Shown here: positions 34,781 through 43,356 of the stretch, piece after piece | How positions within the stretch are numbered: position 1 is the first letter of the stretch | Layout of the letters: each line of letters begins with the position of its first letter | DNA from: a virus | Direction: 5' to 3' (one strand) | Virus record (IMG/VR): IMGVR_UViG_3300025147_000003 | Location: 1-64,000 of that record | DNA: 64,000 nt | Position numbers and translations under genes: made by a program | Notes under the pieces: generated by a model | The model's input: the letters and a program-made list of their open reading frames with translations, nothing else | What the model was told of the DNA's origin: nothing | Database searches by the model: none

Positions 34781-35634
34781 TAGACAAAAACCTGTTTGAC
34801 ACAGTAGACCGCGTAGCTGTAGCCATTGACCGCCTACAATACTTTGAACCCCCTGAGGGCTATTATCTGGCCTTCTCAGGGGGAAAGGATTCGCAAACAA
34901 TCTACCACTTAGCAAAAGAAGCAGGAGTGAAGTTTGATGCTCACTACAATCTGACCACAGTTGACCCCCCCGAGTTAGTCCACTTCATTAAAGACAATTA
35001 TCCAGATGTGATTATAGATAAACCCAAAGAGTCAATGTGGAAACTAATTGCTAGAAAGGGATTGCCGACAAGATTGAGGAGATGGTGCTGCTCAATACTT
35101 AAGGAGGGCGGTGGCGAAGGTAGGATATGCGTGACAGGAGTTAGGTGGGCAGAGAGTAACGCGAGAAGTGCAAGAAGGCCTTTTGAGGTTGTTGCTAAGA
35201 AGTTTAAAGATGCAAAACTATTCAATGATAACGATGAAGGGCGCATGATGTTCGAGAACTGCTTGCAAAAGGGCAAACGTGTTATTAACCCTATTATCGA
35301 TTGGGAAGACGAGGATGTATGGGAGTTCATTAAGGGTCGCGGATTAAAGTATTGTGTTCTGTACGATCAAGGATTTACGCGGATCGGTTGCATTGGTTGT
35401 CCAATGGCAGATAAGAAACGGATTATAGAATTTGAGCGTTACCCTAAATACTTAGCAAATTACAAAAGAGCAATAGGCAAGTTTCTCCCAGCGTACTTAG
35501 AAAAGACTAAGGAAAAGGGGATAAGGCCACAGTTTACCACGCCTGACGAAATGATGGATTGGTGGATATACGGAACCAAGAGGGACGGAGTAGAGGGACA
35601 ACTGGATATGGAGTTTTATGATGATGAAGATTAG
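34774..35634 (+). CDS. PAPS reductase-like PP-loop protein
   Basis: A 286-residue member of the phosphoadenylyl-sulphate reductase/PP-loop superfamily: SGGKDS at about 31-36, the RRWCCSILKEGG segment, and IGCIGCPM near 208, Cys pairs which in relatives hold an Fe-S cluster. Phages often carry such genes; some relatives (DndC type) act in sulphur modification of nucleic acid, but no other dnd gene is seen. The substrate is unknown. Confidence 0.8.
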   Translation: MLIDKNLFDTVDRVAVAIDRLQYFEPPEGYYLAFSGGKDSQTIYHLAKEAGVKFDAHYNLTTVDPPELVHFIKDNYPDVIIDKPKESMWKLIARKGLPTRLRRWCCSILKEGGGEGRICVTGVRWAESNARSARRPFEVVAKKFKDAKLFNDNDEGRMMFENCLQKGKRVINPIIDWEDEDVWEFIKGRGLKYCVLYDQGFTRIGCIGCPMADKKRIIEFERYPKYLANYKRAIGKFLPAYLEKTKEKGIRPQFTTPDEMMDWWIYGTKRDGVEGQLDMEFYDDED

Positions 35635-35649
35635 AAAGGAGCAATCAAA

Positions 35650-36168
35650 ATGGACAACAGTTGTTTAGGAATATCAACTTGCGGCGGGTGTCATCCAGAT
35701 TGCCCAGTTAATAGGCCGAGGCCAGAACCAAAGCCATGCTCGAAATGTTTTATATGTAATTACCCAATGGCTGAAAATAAATGCGGTAAGTTTATGAAGG
35801 AAATCAACCAATTATTTGACGATACCCACACAAAGCAAAGCGTCGATATTGCAATCAGATTTCTAGCAGGGGCAATTATTGACAGCATCGGTTGGGCAGA
35901 TGTACTGGACCAATTAACGATACTTAATCAGTCAAAGGGTCGTGAGGCAAACGGAAAAGAATGGTCTGCTATGGAATGGGTTGGGGCACATTTGTACTCA
36001 GTCTTAGAAGATTTAGTCCATGATGATGCCTTGGCTGAGGATAGATGCCCGAACGATGGGCGTGAACTTGAGGCGAAGATCGAGAAACAAACAAGAGATT
36101 ATCCAGGTAGGGAATGGCTTGAATGTCCTTTGTGTCATGAAGAATATGTTGAGGGGGAAAATAAATGA
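35650..36168 (+). CDS. Zinc-ribbon-containing protein, 172 residues
   Basis: An N-terminal Cys cluster (CGGCHPDC, CSKCFICN) and a C-terminal pair (CPND, CPLC) surround a helical core. It precedes and overlaps the SbcC-like gene by four bases, so it may work with it. Not recognised otherwise. Confidence 0.55.
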   Translation: MDNSCLGISTCGGCHPDCPVNRPRPEPKPCSKCFICNYPMAENKCGKFMKEINQLFDDTHTKQSVDIAIRFLAGAIIDSIGWADVLDQLTILNQSKGREANGKEWSAMEWVGAHLYSVLEDLVHDDALAEDRCPNDGRELEAKIEKQTRDYPGREWLECPLCHEEYVEGENK

Positions 36169-38165
36169 CAAACATCACGTTACAGAGTCTTAATCTTAAA
36201 AACTTTAAAGGTATTGAGGATTTTTCGCTAATCCTTGACGGTAAAAATGCGGATATATACGGAAAAAATGCAACGGGAAAATCCAGCATCTATAATGCGT
36301 TTCTGTTCCTATTATTCGGAAAAGACAGTTTCAACCGTAGCGATTTCAATATCAAACCTCAGGATGAGGATGGAAATGAACGACACCACCTAGAAAGCAT
36401 CGTTGAGGGCATTTTATTGGTAGGCGGTAAGCCGTTGAGGCTCAAAAGAGCATTAATGGAAAAATGGACAAAAGTTCGAGGCGTTGAAGAAAAGGTATTT
36501 AAAGGCAATGAAACTTCATATTGGGTGGATGATGTTCCGGTAAAGGCCAGCGAATATGCACTTGAAATTAACATGATTATCAAGGAAAACATATTCAAGC
36601 TCTTAACAAATCCCCTCTTTTTCAATACGGACGGTAAAGGATTTGGATGGCAGGAACGGCGTAAGATTCTGTTTGAAATATCCGGTGATTTATCGGATTC
36701 GGATGTTATTGATTCTCTCGTAACAATTGGCGACAAAAGTATGCTCGATTTGCAAATGGTCATAAATTCCGGCAGAACAATTGACAACCATAAATTAGTT
36801 GTTGCCGAGAAGATCAAAAACAGTAAATCAAGCATGGAGGGAATACCTTCACGCATTGATGAGCAGAAACGAACTATCCCAACAGATGTTGTTGATTACA
36901 CGGCAATAGAAAACACGTTGACAGGTCACAAGACCACGCTGGAAGGCATTGAATCCGAACTTGCTACGAATGCCAACGGAGCAAATTTGTACCGCCAGAA
37001 ACAGCAACAGGCATTTAGGTTGAATGACAAGATAGTTGCTCGTAAAAAGGAACTTGACGATTATTCAATGGCTGGCTTGAAGATGGCTATTGATGAAAAA
37101 TCTAAACTTGATGGCGATAAATACCGCATTTCCTTAGAAGTTAAAGGGTTGGGTGGTAAGTCTGAATCAAGACTTGCAGAGCTTGACGCAATTGCTAAAT
37201 CAATCATCGAACTTCGTGACACATGGAAAGAGGAAAATGTGAAACAGTTTGTTTCTCCCGAAGGCTTTAATTGCCCAACTTGCGAACAAGCATTGCCCGA
37301 AGGTAAAACTCAAGAAAAGATCGACAAGTTAAAGGCCAATTTTGACAAGAACAAAGCTCAAGTGCTTGCTTCTATTAGCAAAAAGGGCATAGATGCAACG
37401 GAACGATGCGAGGTTATCAATGGGGAAAAGGTTGCAGATGATGTGGTACTTTCCACGCTTGAAGCATCGTTGAATAAGACAAACGAACGCCTTGCTGAAC
37501 TCGAAAGGGAAATTGAAGTCGAGCAGAAGCAACACGGCAGCTTTACTGATTATGAACTTGATGAAAAGTACACGACCTTAACTGCCGAACTTGAGTCCTT
37601 GAATACCGAATTAAATAAACCCATTGAGGACACAAGTTCAGAAGTCCTGGCAAGAAGAAAAGAAACTACCGAACTTATCGAGGAATTAAATAGAACGCTC
37701 AATCAAAAGGAAGTCGTCGAAAAAGCCAAGGTGCGCATTGATGAACTCAAAGCAGAAGAAAGCAAGTTGGCTGGGGAGCTTAGTGAATACGAACGTCAAG
37801 ATTCCCTGATTAAACAATTCACTAGCGCAAAGGTGAAAATGCTAGAGGATAGCATTAATAACAGGTTTGAGACGGTTAAGTTCAAGTTGTTTGATGTGCT
37901 GAATGATGGGACTGAGAAAGAAGTCTGCAAGACGCTTGTTAACACAAATGGTGTTTGGGTTGAATTCGACGGGGCAAACAACGGCGGGAAGATTAACGCC
38001 GGATTATCAATTATCCAGATGTTGTCGGAGTTTTACGGGGTTACGTGTCCGATATTTGTTGACAATGCTGAGTCTGTTACGGGGTTTGTGGAAATTAAGT
38101 CGCAGGTTATTAAGTTGGTTGTCAGTGAGAAGGATTCAGTATTGAGAGTGGAGGTAAACGGATGA
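36165..38165 (+). CDS. SbcC/Rad50-like ATPase
   Basis: A 666-residue SMC-like protein. The N-terminal lobe has a P-loop, GKNATGKSS, near residue 35. Long coiled coils flank a central zinc-hook CPTC (about residue 370). The C-terminal lobe ends with the IQMLSEFYGVTCPIFVDNAE region where Walker B is expected. It likely tethers or processes DNA ends during recombination-dependent replication, near RecT and SSB. A separate SbcD-like nuclease is not seen; the MBL-fold protein may replace it. Confidence 0.85.
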   Translation: MTNITLQSLNLKNFKGIEDFSLILDGKNADIYGKNATGKSSIYNAFLFLLFGKDSFNRSDFNIKPQDEDGNERHHLESIVEGILLVGGKPLRLKRALMEKWTKVRGVEEKVFKGNETSYWVDDVPVKASEYALEINMIIKENIFKLLTNPLFFNTDGKGFGWQERRKILFEISGDLSDSDVIDSLVTIGDKSMLDLQMVINSGRTIDNHKLVVAEKIKNSKSSMEGIPSRIDEQKRTIPTDVVDYTAIENTLTGHKTTLEGIESELATNANGANLYRQKQQQAFRLNDKIVARKKELDDYSMAGLKMAIDEKSKLDGDKYRISLEVKGLGGKSESRLAELDAIAKSIIELRDTWKEENVKQFVSPEGFNCPTCEQALPEGKTQEKIDKLKANFDKNKAQVLASISKKGIDATERCEVINGEKVADDVVLSTLEASLNKTNERLAELEREIEVEQKQHGSFTDYELDEKYTTLTAELESLNTELNKPIEDTSSEVLARRKETTELIEELNRTLNQKEVVEKAKVRIDELKAEESKLAGELSEYERQDSLIKQFTSAKVKMLEDSINNRFETVKFKLFDVLNDGTEKEVCKTLVNTNGVWVEFDGANNGGKINAGLSIIQMLSEFYGVTCPIFVDNAESVTGFVEIKSQVIKLVVSEKDSVLRVEVNG

Positions 38166-38488
38166 GTTTCGAGAGATTAAAGCCAATTGAAGGCGGTCAT
38201 AGCGGTTGCCTTAACTGCGGTTATCAGTATGATATTTTACCGATGGATGCGCTTATTGCGGTAGGTATCGGGGGTGCGACGGTGACCAAGGATCATGAAG
38301 TAGTTTATGACGAGAATCAAGTTGACGAAGATGAATTTTGGACGGCTGAAATGGTAGAGAATGAAGCCCTAAAAGATCCTAGTCACGATTGGCGTATACA
38401 TCTTGTGGCCCCATTGAGTGAACGACATTACCAGCGTCAAGGAGACAACCAATGGATTTTATATGAAAAGTGTCAAGGATTCGCTTGA
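38162..38488 (+). CDS. Hypothetical protein, 108 residues
   Basis: Acidic protein with CLNCGY near the start, resembling phage proteins encoded next to recombination genes. It overlaps the ATPase stop by four bases. Confidence 0.6.
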   Translation: MSFERLKPIEGGHSGCLNCGYQYDILPMDALIAVGIGGATVTKDHEVVYDENQVDEDEFWTAEMVENEALKDPSHDWRIHLVAPLSERHYQRQGDNQWILYEKCQGFA

Positions 38489-38513
38489 TACCAAAAATGA
38501 GGGGGAAATTTAA

Positions 38514-38783
38514 TTGGATGAGTACAATTCAGACCTAGCCAGGCTAAAACAAGCCGAGTATTGCGTGGAAAACGGTCCGCACTTTGCTCCAGGTAGTGGA
38601 CGGTGCTGGAAATGTAACAGGGATATTTATCGGAAAATAGGTTGGAAAATTGAGAATGGCAGAGCTATCGAAGTGCCATTAGATTCACCGGATGCAAAAC
38701 ATTTTACAGGGGTCACGGTGGAAAGGGCGGCAACCTCATTAGTGACTGGTTGCCCACATTGCCACAGAAGTTATTGTGATTAA
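38514..38783 (+). CDS. Zinc-binding protein, 89 residues
   Basis: CWKCNR and CPHCHRSYC form a four-Cys site about 40 residues apart. TTG start after GAGGGGGAA. Confidence 0.55.
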   Translation: MDEYNSDLARLKQAEYCVENGPHFAPGSGRCWKCNRDIYRKIGWKIENGRAIEVPLDSPDAKHFTGVTVERAATSLVTGCPHCHRSYCD

Positions 38784-38795
38784 GGGGGAACAGAT

Positions 38796-38960
38796 ATGGG
38801 TTGTTCGTGCCATATAAACCCTCCATGCTCTTATTGCATGGAGAAAGAAGAATGTTGTATTTGCGGTGAACCGGTTCATCCAGACGAAGCACTTTATCTC
38901 CAAAAATCCGTAGATGATGCGAGTGGCCCAATATGCGATAGATGCGCAGAAGAAAATTAG
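38796..38960 (+). CDS. Cys-rich zinc-binding protein, 54 residues
   Basis: Ten Cys, including CSYC, CCICG and CDRC, suggest two zinc sites. AAGGGGGAA before ATG. Confidence 0.55.
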   Translation: MGCSCHINPPCSYCMEKEECCICGEPVHPDEALYLQKSVDDASGPICDRCAEEN

Positions 38961-38972
38961 AGGGTGAATAAA

Positions 38973-39710
38973 GTGCTAGATTCAATTATTCAGGGTGATT
39001 GCTTAGATGTAATGAGAGAAATACCTGCAGGAAGTATTGATATGATCCTTTGCGATTTGCCCTATGGAGTAACTAGAAACAAGTGGGATGTTGTAATTCC
39101 GGAAGTTAGCCTATGGGAACAATATGAACGGATAATCAAGCCAAATGGAGCAATGGTCTTAACCTGCAGTCAGCCGTTCACATCCATGCTTCTAATGAGT
39201 AATAAGAAATTATTTAGGTATTCCCTAGTGTGGCAGAAAACAACGCCTACAGGATTTCTAAATGCTAAGAGGATGCCAATGAGAACGCATGAAGACATCT
39301 TGGTTTTTTATAAAAAACTTCCGACATATAACCCTCAGAAAACTTTAGGCCATAAAAGGAAAGTTAGTTCAGCCAAGCATAAGGAAAACTGCATCAAGAC
39401 GGAGGATTATGGGAAACATGGCTTAACCGACTACGACAGCACGGAAAGATATCCAACAAGCATATTGACATTCTCCACTGACAAGCAAAAGGGCGCGCTA
39501 CACCCTACTCAAAAGCCTATATCACTCTTTGAATACTTAATTAAAACCTACACAAACGAAGGTGAGACAGTTCTTGATAACTGCATAGGAAGCGGAACGA
39601 CAGCGATTGCGGCAATGAATACCGGACGTCATTTTATCGGAATTGAGAAGGAAGCTCAGTATGTTGATATGTCAAATATACGAATAAGAGGGGGAAATTT
39701 AGATGGCTAA
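38973..39710 (+). CDS. DNA methyltransferase (N6-A or N4-C), orphan
   Basis: A 245-residue beta-class enzyme: the catalytic DLPYG motif at about 31-35 comes first, and the SAM-binding FIGIE and GSGTTAIAA motifs lie near the end. No restriction enzyme gene is adjacent, so it probably guards phage DNA or marks it. GTG 38973 after GAGGGTGA is preferred to the GTG nine bases earlier. Confidence 0.85.
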   Translation: MLDSIIQGDCLDVMREIPAGSIDMILCDLPYGVTRNKWDVVIPEVSLWEQYERIIKPNGAMVLTCSQPFTSMLLMSNKKLFRYSLVWQKTTPTGFLNAKRMPMRTHEDILVFYKKLPTYNPQKTLGHKRKVSSAKHKENCIKTEDYGKHGLTDYDSTERYPTSILTFSTDKQKGALHPTQKPISLFEYLIKTYTNEGETVLDNCIGSGTTAIAAMNTGRHFIGIEKEAQYVDMSNIRIRGGNLDG

Positions 39711-40605
39711 CACGAGTACAGCATTAACGGTTAAAAGAGAAACAGTGGACATTGTGGTAAGCCGAGTTAAGGATTTTGAAAGCAACGGGGAATTAACCTT
39801 CCCCACCAATTACATCCCACAAAACGCCTTGAAGTCAGCGTGGTTAATCATTCAAGAAACTCAAAACTTGGACCATAAGTTTGTTCTTGATACTTGCACG
39901 AAGGATAGTATTGCAAACGCTCTGCTTAGTATGGTTGTTCAAGGTTTGAATCCTGATAAAAAGCAATGCTACTTTATCGCATACGGTCAAAAGCTGATGA
40001 TGCAAAGAAGTTATTTCGGGAGTATGGCCGTTGCGAAGATGGTTGATCCGGATATTAAGGACATTTATGGTGAGCCGGTTTACGCCGACGATGAGTTTGA
40101 GTATTCAAAGGTTCACGGCAAGACTATTATCACTAAGCATAACCAAAAGATTGAAAATGTTAATAAGGATAAAATCATTGCTGCATACGCGACGATCCTT
40201 TATTTCTCAGGCAAAGAAGAATCAACAGTCTTATCTATTGACCAAATCAAGCAAGCGTGGAAGCAAAGCAAAATGAATCCGGTAGATGGAGCTGGCCACA
40301 TCAAACCCAACAGTGTTCATGACAAATTCACGGCTGATATGTGCGTCAAGACGGTTATTAATAAAGCTTGCAAGATGGTGATTAATAGCTCGAATGACAA
40401 AAGCATTGTTGGAAAATTTGCCAAGGAAACTGACGATGCAATTACAGAAGCCAGGGTTGACGTTGAGATTGAGGACAACGCCAACGGGGAGCTTATTGAC
40501 ATTGATGTTCAAGAGGATTATGGGCCAGAGGGCATTACCGATGCGGAAATAGTTGAGATGGATAAGAAGGCTGAGGAAAAAGCGAGTAAGGGCCCCGGCT
40601 TTTAG
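39703..40605 (+). CDS. recT: RecT single-strand annealing protein
   Basis: A 300-residue RecT family protein: NALKSAW, VVQGLNPDKKQCYFIAYG, MMQRSYFGSMAVAK and VNKDKIIAAYATILY are family marks. The acidic C-terminal tail is variable. It overlaps the methyltransferase by eight bases and precedes the MBL-fold gene and SSB. It anneals complementary strands in recombination-dependent replication. Confidence 0.9.
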   Translation: MANTSTALTVKRETVDIVVSRVKDFESNGELTFPTNYIPQNALKSAWLIIQETQNLDHKFVLDTCTKDSIANALLSMVVQGLNPDKKQCYFIAYGQKLMMQRSYFGSMAVAKMVDPDIKDIYGEPVYADDEFEYSKVHGKTIITKHNQKIENVNKDKIIAAYATILYFSGKEESTVLSIDQIKQAWKQSKMNPVDGAGHIKPNSVHDKFTADMCVKTVINKACKMVINSSNDKSIVGKFAKETDDAITEARVDVEIEDNANGELIDIDVQEDYGPEGITDAEIVEMDKKAEEKASKGPGF

Positions 40606-41349
40606 ATGAATCTTAAAGTAATTGGCAGCGGAAGTTCGGGAAACGCATATATTTTGGAAACGGAAACGGGAAGTCTGATGATTGAATGCGGTCTTCCTTT
40701 CCGGAAGATACAGCAAGCATTAGATTTCAACTTATCCAACATTCAAGCCTGTCTAATTTCTCACGAACACAAGGACCATTGCAAGGCAGTTAAAGACGTA
40801 ATTAGGGCAGGGATAGACGTTTACACTAGTTTGCAAACCGCACAGGAAATAGGTATAACTGAGAGCCACAGAACGCAAATGGTTGACGATGGTGTTCAGT
40901 TTTCAATAGGAGATTTCATCATTTTGCCTTTCAAAACAGAGCATGACGCGGTTAATCCATTAGGTTATTTAATTTACTATAAACCAACACGTGAACGAGT
41001 TCTCTTTGCAACAGATACCTATTTCATCCGGAACAAATTCAAAAACCTTAATTATGTTCTTATAGAATCGAATTTCTGCAAAGATACCCTAGACCAAAAC
41101 ATAAAAGATGGTTTTATCGCTCAAGGCATGAAAAACAGATTACTTGAAAGCCATTTTTCATTAGAGCATGTTAAAGATTTTCTAGCTGCCAACGATTTAA
41201 CGTGGGTTGAACAAATCGTACTCTTGCATCTGTCAGATAGTAACAGCAATTCCGAAAGAATGGTCCGAGAAATTACAGAGTTGACAGGTAAGGAAGTCGT
41301 CATTGCTGATGCTGGGTTGGATATACCATTAAATCTTTATCCATTCTAG
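40606..41349 (+). CDS. MBL-fold hydrolase, phage recombination cluster
   Basis: A 247-residue metallo-beta-lactamase fold protein with SHEHKDHC (HxHxDH), FATDTY and the later LLHLSD motif, like YycJ-type proteins. Genes of this kind lie beside recT in many Bacillota phages and may supply the nuclease. It starts directly at the recT stop. Confidence 0.85.
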   Translation: MNLKVIGSGSSGNAYILETETGSLMIECGLPFRKIQQALDFNLSNIQACLISHEHKDHCKAVKDVIRAGIDVYTSLQTAQEIGITESHRTQMVDDGVQFSIGDFIILPFKTEHDAVNPLGYLIYYKPTRERVLFATDTYFIRNKFKNLNYVLIESNFCKDTLDQNIKDGFIAQGMKNRLLESHFSLEHVKDFLAANDLTWVEQIVLLHLSDSNSNSERMVREITELTGKEVVIADAGLDIPLNLYPF

Positions 41350-41368
41350 AAAAATAAGGGAGTTGTTT

Positions 41369-41797
41369 ATTATTAATAAATGTCAATTTTCGGGACGCAC
41401 AACAAAGGAGCCCTCCATTAAATTTCTTCAATCAGGTACGGCGGTTTGCGATTTCACCATGGCAGTACGCAGGGATTTCAAAGATAAGGAAACTGGCAAT
41501 TACGAAAGCGATTTCTTTAACTGCATTGCATTTGGTAAGACAGGGGAATTGATTTCAGAATTTGTTAAAAAGGGAGCATTATTCCCGATATGGGGAAAGG
41601 TTCAAAACAGAAATTACACAAACAAAGACGGTGTGAAGGTTTACATCACAGAAATAATCGTTGATGGTTTCGACTTTCCGCCCAAAAATGAGAATTCACA
41701 CTATGCACCGGAGGATAAAGGGGAAGATACACCAGTAACAGGCGAAGGTATGCACGAAGTATTTTTATGTGATGATCCGAACGCCCTGCCTTTCTAG
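41369..41797 (+). CDS. ssb: Single-stranded DNA-binding protein, probable ATT start
   Basis: The OB fold begins IINKCQFSGRTTKEPSIKF and includes DFTMAVRR and FFNCIAFG; the acidic tip DDPNALPF at the end matches SSB tails that bind partner proteins. A TTG at 41363 touches the AAGGGAG site with no spacing, so translation more likely begins at ATT 41369 or 41372, six to nine bases away. About 142 residues. Works with RecT in replication. Confidence 0.85.
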   Translation: MINKCQFSGRTTKEPSIKFLQSGTAVCDFTMAVRRDFKDKETGNYESDFFNCIAFGKTGELISEFVKKGALFPIWGKVQNRNYTNKDGVKVYITEIIVDGFDFPPKNENSHYAPEDKGEDTPVTGEGMHEVFLCDDPNALPF

Positions 41798-41879
41798 TGC
41801 CCGACAACATCCAGACATCAAAAGGGACCACTTACATAAATTCAGGGTCCCTCATAAAACAGATAGGATGTGCTGATAA

Positions 41880-42188
41880 ATGAAAACAGGCGAAATGTAT
41901 GCTTATGCTTTAGTGAATCCAAATGCTGACTTTATAAAAAAGGACAACCGTATTGTTTATCATTTTGACGAGTCGGGAGAGTTAGCCTTTGGAAGTAGAA
42001 AAGCACAAACCATTCCAAGATTAGATGATGAATGGGAGTTAGTTCGTGAACCCGTGGACTTTATGACTGCGATAAATAGCGGAAAGTTAGTAAAGCTATT
42101 CGATGTTAAGGAATCATTTGAGTATCGGCATTGGAAATATTGGGATCTTGCATTAGATAGGATCAATGGTAAATGGCTAATCGAGTAA
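41880..42188 (+). CDS. Hypothetical protein, 102 residues
   Basis: Mixed alpha/beta protein with Trp-rich end. A GGGACC/GGTCCC hairpin lies between it and ssb. Site AGGATGTG is moderate. Family unknown. Confidence 0.55.
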   Translation: MKTGEMYAYALVNPNADFIKKDNRIVYHFDESGELAFGSRKAQTIPRLDDEWELVREPVDFMTAINSGKLVKLFDVKESFEYRHWKYWDLALDRINGKWLIE

Positions 42189-42265
42189 ATACCCAAGGTT
42201 GGGCATTTTGAAATAGTAAGGAGTGGTCACGGCTGCCCCACTCAAAGTTAGAAGGTGCGGAAACA

Positions 42266-43021
42266 ATGGCAGGATGGATAAAACTGCACAGAAAAATATT
42301 AGATAACCCAATTTTTCTAAAGCCATTCCTATTTCAACTATTTCATTATTGCCTACTGAAAGCTAACAATATTGAACAGAAGATCATATGGAATAACAAG
42401 GAAGAAACGGTTGAAAAAGGTAGTTTTATTACTGGAAGAAAGGTCATGGCAAAAGAAGTTGGCCAGACAGAAGGAGCAACATACAAAAGATTAAAAGTTT
42501 TAGAAAAGTTAAACATGATTTCGGTAAAAAGTAACAACAGATTTAGTGTCGTAAAGGTGCTTAACTACTGCATTTATCAGGCTAAAGATTTAGAGAAGGA
42601 ACAACAAAGTAACAACAAGGTAACAACAAAGGAACAACAAAGTAACACAAACAAGAATACTAAAGAATGTAAAGAAGGTAAAGAAGGTATACCGTACTCC
42701 GAAATCATCAACTATTTAAATGAAAAAACAGGTAAAAGCTTTTCTCCTAAAACAGATGCCACAGTCAAATTTATAAATGGAAGATGGGACGAGGGTAGAA
42801 CCATAGAGGACTTCAAACAGGTAATTGATACTAAGTGCAAAGAGTGGCTTGGGAAAAAAGATAGAGATGGAAAGTCCTTAGATAATTTCCTCAGACCAAA
42901 TACATTATTCAGTCCTACAAACTTTGAAAACTACCTTAACCAAGTTGATGAAAAACTATTAAAAGGGCAAGCAAAACCACCTAAAACACCACCTAACAAG
43001 TATGACAACTTTTATTTATAA
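42266..43021 (+). CDS. Replisome organiser with DnaD-like C-terminal domain
   Basis: A 251-residue initiator. Residues 1-100 form a winged-helix domain (WIKLHRKILDNPIF, then TYKRLKVLEKLN). A Gln/Asn/Lys linker (112-138) is encoded by 11-bp repeats. The C-terminal part (from about 145, YSEIINYLNEKTGKSF to LFSPTNFENYL) is the conserved phage domain that loads helicase. It probably binds the repeats inside its own gene. Confidence 0.85.
   Translation: MAGWIKLHRKILDNPIFLKPFLFQLFHYCLLKANNIEQKIIWNNKEETVEKGSFITGRKVMAKEVGQTEGATYKRLKVLEKLNMISVKSNNRFSVVKVLNYCIYQAKDLEKEQQSNNKVTTKEQQSNTNKNTKECKEGKEGIPYSEIINYLNEKTGKSFSPKTDATVKFINGRWDEGRTIEDFKQVIDTKCKEWLGKKDRDGKSLDNFLRPNTLFSPTNFENYLNQVDEKLLKGQAKPPKTPPNKYDNFYL
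42596..42650 (+). repeat. Five 11-bp iterons in initiator gene, probable replication origin
   Basis: Five head-to-tail copies of AAGKAACAACA: AAGGAACAACA, AAGTAACAACA, AGGTAACAACA, AAGGAACAACA, AAGTAACACAA. The period is one helical turn, not a multiple of three, so protein coding alone does not explain it. Iterons inside the initiator gene are the classic lambda-O layout. Confidence 0.75.
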
Positions 43022-43035
43022 GGAGGAACAACCAC

Positions 43036-43341
43036 ATGAGAACAATGACATTTAATGAACCACTAGCCTACCAACATTACAACTCCTTTGAAAACGATAC
43101 CCAAATAGGTAAAGCAGTAGGCAAGTCACCAAATACCATTGCGTGTTGGAGAAGAAGAAAAAACCTGCCGAGCCTGTACTTAGTCGAAAAAGCTAAACCA
43201 ACCAAACAATTGGCTTTAACTCCAAAACAGATAAGAGCAGCGGGTGCATTCCTAGGGGCGTTAGAACGATGCTCAGCGATTGCAAAGCAGGCAGGGGTAC
43301 AAGTGGACGTTTTGAAATGTATCACGGCTTATAGGGGATAA
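43036..43341 (+). CDS. HTH protein, 101 residues
   Basis: Two HTH-like segments: NDTQIGKAVGKSPNTIACWRRR and the C-terminal CSAIAKQAGVQVDVLKCI. AAGGAGGAAC before ATG. It could be a regulator or a primosome component; not recognised further. Confidence 0.6.
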   Translation: MRTMTFNEPLAYQHYNSFENDTQIGKAVGKSPNTIACWRRRKNLPSLYLVEKAKPTKQLALTPKQIRAAGAFLGALERCSAIAKQAGVQVDVLKCITAYRG

Positions 43342-43356
43342 AGAAAGGGGAAGAGG

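Noticed and set aside
34774-35634. Dnd phosphorothioation system
   Set aside because: Only one PP-loop gene is present; no other dnd-type gene lies nearby.
38973-39710. Restriction-modification system
   Set aside because: No endonuclease gene of restriction type accompanies the methyltransferase.
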